This document shows, piece after piece, positions 1 through 7,121 of a stretch of 14,647 nucleotides of DNA. The stretch covers positions 1-14,647 of the forward strand of contig JAHHTO010000049.1 of the NCBI GenBank assembly GCA_020024595.1, given 5' to 3'. The position numbers and the translations under genes are program-made. Positions within the stretch are counted from its first letter, which is position 1; the number at the start of each line of letters is the position of its first letter. The notes under the pieces are model-generated. The model saw only the letters and a list, made by a program, of their open reading frames with translations, did no database searches and had not been told where the DNA came from. This DNA is from Schaedlerella sp. (GTDB taxonomy: Bacteria; Bacillota; Clostridia; Lachnospirales; Lachnospiraceae).

Positions 1-359
1 ATTTTGGATATCAGGGGTTTTTGAGTGGACTTGACAGTGTTGCATCCGGCGGAAAACTTACTGATGGGATAGCCTACATTGTTTTGGCGATCTGTATGTT
101 GGTATCAGGACTTTTCCTTTTGATTTTGCAGAACAGCCGTAGTATTGTTGCATACCTTCTTCCGGTCGTTCTTTATCTGGGAAGTGGAGTGTTTGTATTC
201 ATGAAACGTGGTGAAGATCTGGGTGTTCTGCATATCACTAAAAGATGTACAATACTCGCATTGCTTTTGATTATTCTGGTGATTACATCCAGAAACCAAG
301 AGGATGATTATGACGATGAAGACGATTATGATGATTCAGACGAGGATGACTATGAGTGA
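1..359 (+). CDS. Small membrane protein with acidic C-terminal tail (5' end outside window)
   Basis: The reading frame is open from the left edge (first full codon at base 3) and ends with TGA at 357-359, so about 118 residues of a protein that starts upstream are visible. A TTG at 21 could start translation, but it has no ribosome binding site and the frame continues upstream of it, so I treat the gene as truncated by the window. The visible part has about three hydrophobic, probably membrane-spanning segments (roughly residues 22-43, 47-66 and 79-94) and then a tail in which 15 of the last 19 residues are Asp or Glu, with three Tyr. I do not recognise a family. A hairpin terminator follows 50 bases after the stop. 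The product is probably an integral membrane protein with a charged cytoplasmic or exterior tail; function unknown. Confidence 0.75.
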   Translation, partial: FGYQGFLSGLDSVASGGKLTDGIAYIVLAICMLVSGLFLLILQNSRSIVAYLLPVVLYLGSGVFVFMKRGEDLGVLHITKRCTILALLLIILVITSRNQEDDYDDEDDYDDSDEDDYE

Positions 360-406
360 TTGATTCAGAAGACATAGCAGACAGATAATCAAAAATTGAG
401 CTTTTG

Positions 407-443
407 AAAGAGATTTGAGAAAGATATTTTCAAATCTCTTTTT
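407..443 (+). terminator. Rho-independent terminator of the first gene
   Basis: A 12-bp perfect stem (AAAGAGATTTGA at 407-418 with its complement at 430-441) extends inward through a G-T wobble and two A-T pairs. The 3' arm runs into a short T tract. It lies between the stop of the membrane protein gene and the next lipoprotein gene, so it separates the two transcription units. Confidence 0.8.
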
Positions 444-551
444 ATGTAAAGAAGAAATATGGGAACTGGTCATTTTTGTTCTTTCACTATTTCGGATCTC
501 CGGCATATTGTGATAGAAAAGTGTAATGGAATTTGCAAGCAGGAGGGTATT

Positions 552-1559
552 ATGAAGAAACGCATATTTGCCGTGATGTTGTCATTGAGCATGCTGGCAG
601 TACTTTTGCCGGGATGTGTTTCAAAAAATCAAATGAAAACTTCTTTAGAGAAAGTTACATTGAATGAAGTGGCACATTCTATTTTCTATGCACCAATGTA
701 TGTTGCTGTGGAAGAAGGATATTTTGAAGAAGAAGGAATTGACTTGCATCTGGTATGTGGATTTGGAGCAGATAAAGTAATGACCGCAGTGGTTTCCGGT
801 GAGGCAGAAATCGGATTTATGGGGTCTGAGTCTTCCATTTATACTTATAATGAAGGCGCAAATGATTATGTTGTCAATTTTGCCCAGCTGACACAACGGG
901 CGGGAAATTTTCTTGTAGCACGACGGGAAATGAAAGATTTTAAATGGGAGGACTTAAAAGATGCAACTGTACTGGGTGGAAGAAAAGGCGGCATGCCACA
1001 GATGGTATTTGAATATATTTTAAAACAGAATGGCATCGATCCAAAGAAGGATCTGGAAATCAATCAAAATATTGACTTTGGTTCTACGGCCGCTGCCTTT
1101 GCGGAAGGTGTTGGAGATTATACGGTAGAATTTGAACCGGGGGCAACCATGCTAGAAGCAGAAGGGAAAGGGACAGTTGTTACGTCACTTGGAAAAGAGA
1201 GTGGGTTTGTGCCGTATACAGCATTTTCAGCGAAAAAGAGTTATATCAAGAAGCACCCGGAAGTGATTCAGGGAATGACCAATGCACTGCAAAAAGGCAT
1301 GGATTATGTGCAGAACCATACGCCAGAAGAAATTGCGAAGGTGATTGAACCACAGTTTCCAGAGACAGATTTGGCGACAATTACAGCAATCGTTACCAGA
1401 TATTATGAACAGGATACATGGAAGGCTGATTTGATTTTTGAAAAAGAAAGTTTCAATCTCCTCTGTGATATTTTAGAGGAGGCAGGAGAATTGACAAAAC
1501 GGCCGCAATATGAAAAACTTGTAACTACGGAATTTGCAGAAACCGCAGTAAAAGAGTGA
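552..1559 (+). CDS. ABC transporter substrate-binding lipoprotein, NMT1/THI5-like (orphan)
   Basis: A 335-residue solute-binding lipoprotein of the NMT1/THI5/SsuA-type periplasmic-binding fold, which delivers a small organic solute to an ABC importer at the outer face of the membrane. The start at 552 is preferred over an in-frame ATG at 459 because AGGAGGG lies at 541-547 and because translation from 552 gives a proper signal peptide: MKKR, a hydrophobic core, then lipobox LPGC with the lipidated Cys at residue 22. The mature part begins with the family's opening pattern (APMYVAVEEGYFEEEGIDL, residues 45-63) and the typical GEAEIGFMG segment. The Cys-rich pyrimidine-binding motif of ThiY/THI5 is not visible, so the substrate is open. 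No permease or ATPase gene lies on either side: the preceding gene is a membrane protein of another type behind a terminator, and the next is a PHP hydrolase. I see no convincing promoter or riboswitch in the 100 bases upstream. Confidence 0.85.
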   Translation: MKKRIFAVMLSLSMLAVLLPGCVSKNQMKTSLEKVTLNEVAHSIFYAPMYVAVEEGYFEEEGIDLHLVCGFGADKVMTAVVSGEAEIGFMGSESSIYTYNEGANDYVVNFAQLTQRAGNFLVARREMKDFKWEDLKDATVLGGRKGGMPQMVFEYILKQNGIDPKKDLEINQNIDFGSTAAAFAEGVGDYTVEFEPGATMLEAEGKGTVVTSLGKESGFVPYTAFSAKKSYIKKHPEVIQGMTNALQKGMDYVQNHTPEEIAKVIEPQFPETDLATITAIVTRYYEQDTWKADLIFEKESFNLLCDILEEAGELTKRPQYEKLVTTEFAETAVKE

Positions 1560-1636
1560 TTTCACAGAATATTATAGGTTTGTTTACAATCCGTTCAAAA
1601 ATGTATCATATATTTTACACAACTGAAAGATATACT

Positions 1637-1669
1637 AAAGTTGTTCATAAATAAATAAGAACACTTTTT
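1637..1669 (+). terminator. Possible weak terminator
   Basis: AAAG-T-T-GTTC at 1637-1646 can pair with GAACACTTT from 1659 with one bulged T, and the 3' arm runs into five T residues ending at 1669. It lies 80 bases after the lipoprotein gene stop and just ahead of a stronger terminator, so the two may act in tandem. The stem is A+T-rich and imperfect. Confidence 0.35.
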
Positions 1670-1688
1670 CATAAACTTTTTCCCCTTT

Positions 1689-1715
1689 GAGTCACAGTAA
1701 TGTGGCTCTTTTTTT
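1689..1715 (+). terminator. Rho-independent terminator
   Basis: GAGTCACA (1689-1696), a GTAA loop and TGTGGCTC (1701-1708) form an 8-bp stem with one T-G wobble and a stable tetraloop. Seven T residues follow at 1709-1715. It ends the transcript of the substrate-binding lipoprotein and isolates it from the PHP gene downstream. Confidence 0.85.
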
Positions 1716-1774
1716 GTGGGAAGAATGTGGAAGATTTCCAGGCTGGTTTTCAAAGAGGTCGTCTGGCACAATTC

Positions 1775-1804
1775 TTGTATATCGGTGTAAAAATATGTTA
1801 TAAT
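1775..1804 (+). promoter_or_regulatory. Promoter of the PHP hydrolase gene
   Basis: TTGTAT at 1775-1780, an 18-base spacer and a perfect TATAAT at 1799-1804. A TG dinucleotide one base upstream of the -10 box makes it an extended -10. It lies 36 bases before the start codon, behind the terminator at 1689-1715, so the hydrolase gene has its own promoter. Confidence 0.7.
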
Positions 1805-1840
1805 TGATAAGCAGAACAGAGTGATGGAGGCGAAGATAAT

Positions 1841-2569
1841 ATGAAATTTATAGCAGATACACATGCGCACAGTTTGATGAGCGGACATGCATACAGTACG
1901 ATTCGGGAGATGGCAGCAGCGGCAAAGGCAAAGGGGCTGACTGCAATGGCTCTGACAGAGCATGCACCTGAGATGCCGGGTACCTGCGGATTGTACTATT
2001 TTCAGAATCTGGATGTGATACCACGGGATATGGATGGTGTCAGAATGTTGTTTGGAGCAGAGGTGAACATTATGACGCCGGATGGTTCGATAGATCTTCC
2101 GGAAAATGTATGCAGGGAGCTGGATATTGTGGTGGCAAGTATTCATGCCCCATGCTATGGATTAGAACACAGTAAAGAGGAAAACACGCAGGCTTATGTA
2201 GAAGTTATGAAAAAGTCATATATCAATATCATCGGACATCCAGATGATGGAAGATTTCCGGTTGACTATGAAACAATCGTGAAAGCAGCCAAAGAGACTG
2301 GGACGCTGCTGGAGTTGAATAATTCTTCTCTGCGTCCGGCAAGTTTTCGCAAGGGAACACATGAGAATCTTAAAAAAATGCTTGAATATTGCAAACAATA
2401 TGAAGTGCCAGTAACCACTGGAAGTGATGCACATGTAGATGTAGATGCGGGAAATTTCTGTTATGTGCAAGAGATATTACAAGCATGTGATTTTCCGGAA
2501 GAATTGATTGTTACAACTGACTGGGAGAAGTTGAAACCATATTTGAACTGTTATAAAAATGTAATATAA
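1841..2569 (+). CDS. PHP-domain metal-dependent hydrolase (YcdX-type phosphatase)
   Basis: A 242-residue single-domain PHP protein, the usual length for the YcdX-like branch. PHP enzymes hydrolyse phosphoesters with a cluster of divalent metals in the cytoplasm. The expected ligands are visible in order: DTHAHS (His8, His10), SGH (His16), TEHAPEMPG (His41), GAEVN (Glu74), ASIHAPC (His102), GHPDDG (His133) and GSDAHV (Asp196, His198). This matches the YcdX pattern rather than the longer histidinol-phosphatase or DNA polymerase PHP forms. The physiological substrate is unknown. The start at 1841 has GGAGG at 1826-1830, ten bases upstream, and a promoter 36 bases upstream. It stands alone between a terminator and the yerC promoter region. 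Confidence 0.9.
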   Translation: MKFIADTHAHSLMSGHAYSTIREMAAAAKAKGLTAMALTEHAPEMPGTCGLYYFQNLDVIPRDMDGVRMLFGAEVNIMTPDGSIDLPENVCRELDIVVASIHAPCYGLEHSKEENTQAYVEVMKKSYINIIGHPDDGRFPVDYETIVKAAKETGTLLELNNSSLRPASFRKGTHENLKKMLEYCKQYEVPVTTGSDAHVDVDAGNFCYVQEILQACDFPEELIVTTDWEKLKPYLNCYKNVI

Positions 2570-2601
2570 AAATTCTCTAAAGAGGTAGACTTTAAGAATT
2601 T
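2570..2601. repeat. Inverted repeat between PHP gene and yerC (possible operator or weak terminator)
   Basis: AAATTCTCTAAAG (2570-2582) and CTTTAAGAATTT (2590-2601) are complementary except for one extra C, with seven bases between. It starts at the last base of the PHP stop codon region and reaches the -35 area of the yerC promoter. No T run follows, so it is a poor terminator. It could be an operator for YerC itself or another regulator. Confidence 0.45.
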
Positions 2602-2617
2602 AGTGTGCTAATATAAT
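2586..2617 (+). promoter_or_regulatory. Probable yerC promoter
   Basis: A perfect TATAAT lies at 2612-2617, 34 bases before the chosen start. The best -35 candidate is TAGACT at 2586-2591 with a long 20-base spacer, so the -35 side is weak and may need an activator or be a target for repression. The -35 area overlaps the inverted repeat. Confidence 0.5.
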
Positions 2618-2651
2618 AAATAGTCTTTGAATGACAAGGGAGAACGGGAAT

Positions 2652-2948
2652 ATGAGTAAAAAAATAAGAACGGAGTCCGTAGACTATCTTTTTAATGCGA
2701 TACTGAGCTTGAAGGATAAAGAAGAGTGTTATACGTTTTTTGAAGATATTTGTACAATCAATGAATTGTTGTCGCTTTCTCAGCGGTTTGAAGTAGCAAA
2801 GATGCTGAGAGAAAAGCGGACATATCTGGAAATTGCAGAGAAGACCGGAGCTTCTACAGCAACAATCAGTCGTGTCAATCGCTCTTTGAATTATGGAAAT
2901 GATGGGTATGACATGGTATTTAACAGGATCGAGGAAGCAAAAGAGTAA
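2652..2948 (+). CDS. yerC: YerC/YecD family TrpR-related transcriptional regulator
   Basis: A 98-residue cytoplasmic DNA-binding protein of the TrpR superfamily (YerC/YecD branch), found widely in Bacillota. It has the family's SLKDKEECYTFFEDICTINE region (about residues 19-38), LSLSQRFEVAKML (40-52) and the helix-turn-helix YLEIAEKTGASTATISRVNR (58-77), closely matching the TrpR DNA-binding segment. The start at 2652 is preferred over ATG 2631 because AAGGGAG (2636-2642) is nine bases upstream of it and because 98 residues is near the family length. The regulated genes are not known from sequence; the inverted repeat overlapping its own promoter could indicate autoregulation. A strong two-way terminator follows. 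Confidence 0.88.
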   Translation: MSKKIRTESVDYLFNAILSLKDKEECYTFFEDICTINELLSLSQRFEVAKMLREKRTYLEIAEKTGASTATISRVNRSLNYGNDGYDMVFNRIEEAKE

Positions 2949-2974
2949 GCGTCAGAAAGAATCAGAACCATAAG

Positions 2975-3016
2975 AAAAACTACAGTACATTTTCAAACAG
3001 GTACTGTAGTTTTTTT
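2975..3016. terminator. Bidirectional terminator between yerC and the DUF1836 gene
   Basis: AAAAACTACAGTAC (2975-2988) and GTACTGTAGTTTTT (3001-3014) form a perfect 14-bp stem around a 12-base loop. T residues continue to 3016 on the plus strand, and the A run at the 5' side gives a T run on the minus strand. It can therefore end both the rightward yerC transcript and the leftward DUF1836 transcript. Confidence 0.88.
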
Positions 3017-3065
3017 ATTTGTGCAGAATGCTAGATGTCGATTTGGCAGGGGAGTGTACACCGGC

Positions 3066-3683
3066 TTATTTCTTATCCTTTGGCATAGAGTCCTTGAATT
3101 CAGGAAGTTCATCCAACAGTTTTTCTATGATTTGTTTTTTGACATAAACATCAAGGCCGAGACTGCAGATGAGAGACAGTGTCTGCAAGTATGTGCGCTC
3201 GGCGTCCGGTATCTCTGGAAAAGCATTCTGTGCCCGTGCAAAAGTCTCTTTCATCTCTTCACTCAATGCCGGAATCTGAGCCTTTTCCACGGAGCAGATT
3301 TCTTCATAGATGGATGTAAGATTTAAATTGCCGTCTGTTTGAAAATACTTTTCTGTGAGAGGCTTTAATAATGTTTCGATATCCTTGATGGCAAGAATAT
3401 TTTTAAAATAATAGATAAATGTCAGTACAAGAATATGCTCCCGGGAATACTTTTTCTTATTCGGCGGTGGAAGCAGATTGTTCTTGGCATAGTTGTTGAT
3501 CATGGTCTTGGTCAGGATCCGATCGTCCTCATATCGTTTTGTGGAGGAAAGATGCGTATCCATAAAAGTAGTGACCTGGTCCATGTACAGTTCAATATCG
3601 GGAATTTCTTCGGAATGAATGTAGTCAATCCGAGAAAGACTTTCCAGAATGCTTTCTAATATATGGTTGGAATCAATATTCAT
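3066..3683 (-). CDS. DUF1836 domain protein, putative MerR-like regulator
   Basis: A 205-residue cytoplasmic protein with the DUF1836 signature in its first half: IPDIELYMDQVTTFM (residues 27-41), ILTKTMINNYAKNNLLPPP (56-74) and KKYSREHILVLTFIYYFKN (77-95). The middle part resembles the N-terminal helix-turn-helix of MerR regulators (an IxxYxxxGLLPPP...YS..HI pattern), so a DNA-binding role is inferred, not shown. The C-terminal half is helical without a recognised domain and could be for dimerisation or ligand sensing. The start has GAGGTG about five bases upstream and a near-consensus promoter with a palindromic spacer, which would suit autoregulation. It converges on yerC, and the yesMN genes lie upstream on the same strand. 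Confidence 0.85.
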   Translation of the reverse strand: MNIDSNHILESILESLSRIDYIHSEEIPDIELYMDQVTTFMDTHLSSTKRYEDDRILTKTMINNYAKNNLLPPPNKKKYSREHILVLTFIYYFKNILAIKDIETLLKPLTEKYFQTDGNLNLTSIYEEICSVEKAQIPALSEEMKETFARAQNAFPEIPDAERTYLQTLSLICSLGLDVYVKKQIIEKLLDELPEFKDSMPKDKK

Positions 3684-3703
3684 GTTATCACCTCGATATT
3701 GTT

Positions 3704-3732
3704 ATTATATAGTATTCAAAACTATATGGCAA
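3704..3732 (-). promoter_or_regulatory. Promoter of the DUF1836 gene
   Basis: Read on the minus strand, TTGCCA (3732-3727), an exact 17-base spacer and a perfect TATAAT (3709-3704), 20 bases before the start codon. This is one of the best sigma-A type promoters in the window. Confidence 0.8.
3707..3727. promoter_or_regulatory. Palindromic operator candidate inside the DUF1836 promoter
   Basis: ATATAGT, seven bases, ACTATAT: a perfect inverted repeat (3707-3713 with 3721-3727) that fills the spacer between the -35 and -10 boxes and touches both. That position is typical for MerR-type regulators and for repressors that block polymerase. The neighbouring DUF1836 protein is a natural candidate binder. 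Function is inferred from position and symmetry only. Confidence 0.55.
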
Positions 3733-3777
3733 GAACTTGTCAGTTATAAAACAAAATATCAATATAGAAAATAACAT

Positions 3778-5286
3778 TCAAAACTGATTGGAGTTTGCGT
3801 ATGTTTTAGGAGAGCATCCACAAGCCTTTTTAAATTTCTTGCTAAAATAGTAGACATCGGAGTAGCCTGATGCTTCAGCAATCTCCGTGATTTTCAAATC
3901 GCCATCTTTCAAAAGTTTTTTTGCAGTCTCTATCCGAAGGTTTGAAAGGTACTGCAAAATAGAACAGTGATGTACTTTCTTGAAAATACTTCCAAGATAG
4001 GAGGCTGTCATTCCCAGATTTTCGGCAATTTCAGAGACAGATAGAGTCGGATCGCAAAAGTGTGCCTCTATGTACTCCGTTATTTTGCGGCAGACAACCA
4101 CATCGGAAGGAACGGTTTCTATTTTCTGAATGCATTCCAATCCATAAAAGAGTACTTCGGCCTCCAAAACATCCAGAGAATGTTCTGTTGCAAGGATCGA
4201 AGCAGCAAAGTCTGAAACAGATTGTGTGAGCTGCTCTGGGATATGAAAATATAAATGATAAATCGTAAAGATTTCTGTAATAACAAGAGACAGATAAGTA
4301 CAATTCTTTTTTTCGCGAAGAGATTGGAATACCTGTTTCAAATACTGGCGAAGGACCTCTTCTTCATTGGTGTGAAGGGCGGCACTCAGTTCTTTACGCA
4401 ATAATAAGACTTCCTGTTCAAATTTGGGTATGGCGCGATGTGAATAGCGAATGTACAGGGTTGGGGCAGTGGAAAAATAACGTTCCATAATTAGGTGAAG
4501 GGAACGCTGATAATAAGCAGTCCAACTGCTATGGGTAGAGAATACTTCATCCAGGTACAGATAGACGTAGTGTTCTTGATTTTGGATAAAATCAGAAAAT
4601 ATGTTGTCTATTTGTTTGAAGTCTTCTTTTTCAAGAACAAAAATTTGAAGGATGCAGATATATTCACTTTCCTGAGAATGGACACAGACAAGATTTGTCT
4701 GATTCAATCTCTCGCTCAGCTCGCTTGCTTTTTGTAATGGGGATTTTTCTGCATACATCGTGCAGTAGATACTGTATTTATATTTTGCAAATTCCGGATA
4801 TGAGACACAAAAATCTTCATAAGTGCGAGAACCATCCCGGACGGCAGAAAGCTGCTGATTCCATTCATATTGTTCGTAGAGCTGTAGACGATTATGAATA
4901 TCAGACCGAATCTCAATGGAGGAAATACAAGATTGAATCGCTTGCAGCAACTCTTCTTGCTGTACAGGCTTTAGGAGATACTCTTTCACACCGGCACGTA
5001 TTGCAGACTGAGCATAATGAAAATCATCATAGCCGGAAAGAATGATGATATGAGTATGAGGAGTATGCTGATGTACATATTCTGCAACTTCTATACCGGA
5101 TAATTTCGGCATTTTAATATCTAAAATCAGGAGATCAACCGGATTGTCAGCAAGGAGAGAAAGAACTTCATCTCCATTTTCGGCTTCTCCGACTAAAGTT
5201 AACTGCAGCTTCTCCCATGGAATCAGTTTGATGATTCTTTTGCGTATAAAGTATTCGTCGTCAGCGATTACAACATTTAATGGCAT
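3778..5286 (-). CDS. YesN-type response regulator with AraC DNA-binding domain
   Basis: A 502-residue two-component response regulator that should activate transcription when phosphorylated by the kinase encoded just upstream. Residues 1-120 are a receiver domain: acidic pair Asp9/Asp10, phosphoacceptor Asp56 in LLILDIKMP, Ser84 in ILSGYDDF, and Lys106 in YLLKP. A long linker of about 270 residues follows. An AraC-type DNA-binding domain occupies 398-502 with two helix-turn-helix units (SVSEIAENLGMTASYLGSIF and ITEIAEASGYSDVYYFSKKF). The start has AAAGGAGG about seven bases upstream and overlaps the end of the kinase gene by ten bases, so the two are probably translated in a coupled way. No clear terminator follows before the DUF1836 promoter, so read-through into that gene is possible. 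The likely target is the divergent sugar-transporter operon. Confidence 0.93.
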   Translation of the reverse strand: MPLNVVIADDEYFIRKRIIKLIPWEKLQLTLVGEAENGDEVLSLLADNPVDLLILDIKMPKLSGIEVAEYVHQHTPHTHIIILSGYDDFHYAQSAIRAGVKEYLLKPVQQEELLQAIQSCISSIEIRSDIHNRLQLYEQYEWNQQLSAVRDGSRTYEDFCVSYPEFAKYKYSIYCTMYAEKSPLQKASELSERLNQTNLVCVHSQESEYICILQIFVLEKEDFKQIDNIFSDFIQNQEHYVYLYLDEVFSTHSSWTAYYQRSLHLIMERYFSTAPTLYIRYSHRAIPKFEQEVLLLRKELSAALHTNEEEVLRQYLKQVFQSLREKKNCTYLSLVITEIFTIYHLYFHIPEQLTQSVSDFAASILATEHSLDVLEAEVLFYGLECIQKIETVPSDVVVCRKITEYIEAHFCDPTLSVSEIAENLGMTASYLGSIFKKVHHCSILQYLSNLRIETAKKLLKDGDLKITEIAEASGYSDVYYFSKKFKKACGCSPKTYANSNQF

Positions 5287-7001
5287 GAATACGCCTCCTT
5301 TCTTGGAATGATAATGGTTGTTTTACATCCTCCTTCGGGCGGTGTTTCTATGGAAAGACCGTATGCTTCCCCGTAGTAAAGCTGAATCCGCTGGTGGATA
5401 TTTTTGATTCCGAAGTGATCATTTTCTTGTACCCAGATCTGCTCGAAATCTTCGGAGGTAAGCCCGATCCCATTGTCTTGGATGATGATATGAATCTCTT
5501 TCTCTACCGGAATGCAAGTAATAAGGACCGTTCCTTCTCTGTCTAATTCTTTAATCCCGTGATAAATACTGTTCTCAATGATAGGTTGTAAAAGAAGCTT
5601 TATGCAGGAACAGTCTTTCAATTCTTCCGGGCAGGTAATTTTGTAAGTAAATTTATTTGGATAGCGAATGTGCAAAATTTCCAAATAGGATCTGGAGATG
5701 TTGAGTTCCTGTTCCAAAGTAACCTGCATTTTTCCGTTGCTAAGGCAGGATCGATAGAAAGAGGATAAATTAATCACGAGTTGGATGAGTGTCTCCTTTT
5801 CTTCTAACTCGGCTAACGAGCAAATATTATCCAGTGTATTATATAAAAAATGTGGATTAACCTGTTGTTGGAGGAGACTAAATGACAGATCGCGTTTCAG
5901 CTTCTCTGCTTCCAATAAATGATGTTTCATTTCATTTTGTACAGAAATCATGTTATTAAAAGAATGTGCCAAGGTCTCGATTTCCGTGATGCCTGGGATT
6001 TCTTCAATGGTACGTAATTCTCCATCTTGCATTTCCTCAATATGAAGTACGAGACGATGCAAAGGTGCGGTGATCCGTAGAGAAATTCTGTGAGATACAC
6101 CTACGTATAAAAGAAGCGATAATATCGTAAGGAATATTGCAATCAAAAACAGTGTCAATAACGGTTGAAGAAAGGAGAACAGTGATACTTCATTGAGGAT
6201 GTACCACTCCAGTTCCGGAAAATATTCAAAAAAAATCAAAGTGGAGTGAGTCAGTTGTGCATTTGCATGATTACCTAGAGCGAGGTCTTTTGCAAAAGGA
6301 TACAAGGAATGAAGCAGGGAGGTATTTTCGCAACTTTGAATGATTCCGTTTTTATCAATGATCAGCACAGTATCTTCCGTTGTAGCGTTTCGATAGATAT
6401 TCGCAATCTGTGATTCTGGAATCGAGATTTCTACATATCCAAGTAGCTGTCCGGAACGAATATCATAAAACGGTGATTGTAGTGACAGAACAGAAACTTT
6501 TTTTCTCGGATTGATCAAATCTTGCTTCTCCCCTATGACCCAAGAAGGTGTGGTTGGGAAAGGGAAAGACAAGTGGCTTTGAGAATAAGGTTCTGTAGCG
6601 ATCAAAGGAGTACTGTCCTTTGTATACAAAGTGACAGAATGAATAAAGGAAGTTGATTGTATAATCTGTAAAATAGATTGCTTTATTTTTTTATCATCTT
6701 TCTGAAAATTTCTTCTGAGAGGATCCTCCAGTGCTTCGTTCATGAACTGCTGTATATCTGAATTCGTGATAATGCTTTTGGTGTAATTTTCTGTACTCTC
6801 CAAGATGATAGAGAGGTGGTCGGATATGTATTCCAGTTGCTGAAAAGATGCCTCGTTTCGTAGGGAAAAGCTGTTCCTTAAAAATAAGTAAGAGGTTCCC
6901 AAAGAAAGGAAGATCATAAAGAGAGCTGACGAGAAAACCATACTGAAAAAAATATTATATCGTATCGAATGTTTCTTTAAGTCTTTTACTCGTTGTTTCA
7001 T
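5277..7001 (-). CDS. YesM-type sensor histidine kinase
   Basis: A 574-residue membrane kinase of the YesM (His_kinase/PF06580) type, usual partner of YesN regulators, often for extracellular sugars. The start at 7001 is chosen over an ATG at 7073 because AGGAGGGG lies about seven bases upstream of it, and the longer form would place the promoter inside the gene. Layout: a transmembrane helix at about 15-41, an extracellular sensor region of about 235 residues, a second helix at about 279-301, a HAMP-like segment to about 355, then the kinase. The phosphoacceptor is His384 in QQVNPHFLYNTLD; the ATP-binding boxes are IIENSIYHG (Asn477), QDNGIGL (Asp509) and FGIKNIHQRI (530-539). It is the first gene of the minus-strand kinase-regulator pair and diverges from the transporter operon. 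The ligand is not readable from sequence. Confidence 0.93.
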   Translation of the reverse strand: MKQRVKDLKKHSIRYNIFFSMVFSSALFMIFLSLGTSYLFLRNSFSLRNEASFQQLEYISDHLSIILESTENYTKSIITNSDIQQFMNEALEDPLRRNFQKDDKKIKQSILQIIQSTSFIHSVTLYTKDSTPLIATEPYSQSHLSFPFPTTPSWVIGEKQDLINPRKKVSVLSLQSPFYDIRSGQLLGYVEISIPESQIANIYRNATTEDTVLIIDKNGIIQSCENTSLLHSLYPFAKDLALGNHANAQLTHSTLIFFEYFPELEWYILNEVSLFSFLQPLLTLFLIAIFLTILSLLLYVGVSHRISLRITAPLHRLVLHIEEMQDGELRTIEEIPGITEIETLAHSFNNMISVQNEMKHHLLEAEKLKRDLSFSLLQQQVNPHFLYNTLDNICSLAELEEKETLIQLVINLSSFYRSCLSNGKMQVTLEQELNISRSYLEILHIRYPNKFTYKITCPEELKDCSCIKLLLQPIIENSIYHGIKELDREGTVLITCIPVEKEIHIIIQDNGIGLTSEDFEQIWVQENDHFGIKNIHQRIQLYYGEAYGLSIETPPEGGCKTTIIIPRKEAYSCH

Positions 7002-7022
7002 AAATTTGCCCCTCCTATACAA

Positions 7023-7052
7023 ATTATACAATGGAACTATAAGGATAGTCAA
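7023..7052 (-). promoter_or_regulatory. Promoter of the kinase-regulator operon
   Basis: On the minus strand, TTGACT (7052-7047), an 18-base spacer and a perfect TATAAT (7028-7023), 21 bases ahead of the kinase start codon. It is divergent from the transporter promoter, with about 40 bases between the two -35 boxes. Confidence 0.75.
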
Positions 7053-7065
7053 ATTAATAAGGAAA

Positions 7066-7093
7066 ATGTACAAAAAAGTGAGAATAAGTACAT
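7066..7093. promoter_or_regulatory. Inverted repeat between the divergent promoters (regulator site candidate)
   Basis: ATGTAC (7066-7071) and GTACAT (7088-7093) are inverted copies with centres 22 bases apart, about two helical turns. The right copy abuts the -35 box of the transporter promoter. A site in this position would suit an activator such as the adjacent AraC-type response regulator or a catabolite regulator. The arms are short, so this is a suggestion. Confidence 0.35.
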
Positions 7094-7121
7094 TGTTATT
7101 AGAACTAATATTTTTTATACT
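7093..7121 (+). promoter_or_regulatory. Promoter of the sugar transporter operon
   Basis: TTGTTA (7093-7098), a 17-base spacer and TATACT (7116-7121), 47 bases before the start codon of the sugar-binding lipoprotein. Each box differs from consensus by one or two bases, which fits a promoter that is helped by an activator. Confidence 0.7.

Noticed and set aside
459..551. Longer start (ATG 459) for the NMT1-type binding protein
   Set aside because: The extra 31 residues would bury the signal peptide, whereas ATG 552 has AGGAGGG at the right distance and a proper lipoprotein signal.
446..551. Possible TPP or other riboswitch ahead of the NMT1-type gene
   Set aside because: None of the conserved thi-box motifs is visible and there is no terminator-antiterminator pair before the start codon.
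1595..2146. 183-codon open frame on the minus strand across the PHP gene start
   Set aside because: It covers the terminator, promoter and ribosome binding site of the PHP gene, has no recognisable protein features, and is opposite a gene with all its metal ligands. It is an antisense shadow.
3714..3785. 10-base direct repeat ATTCAAAACT at 3714-3723 and 3776-3785
   Set aside because: The second copy lies at the 3' end of the response regulator gene, the sequence is A+T-rich, and the spacing has no clear meaning. It is most likely chance.
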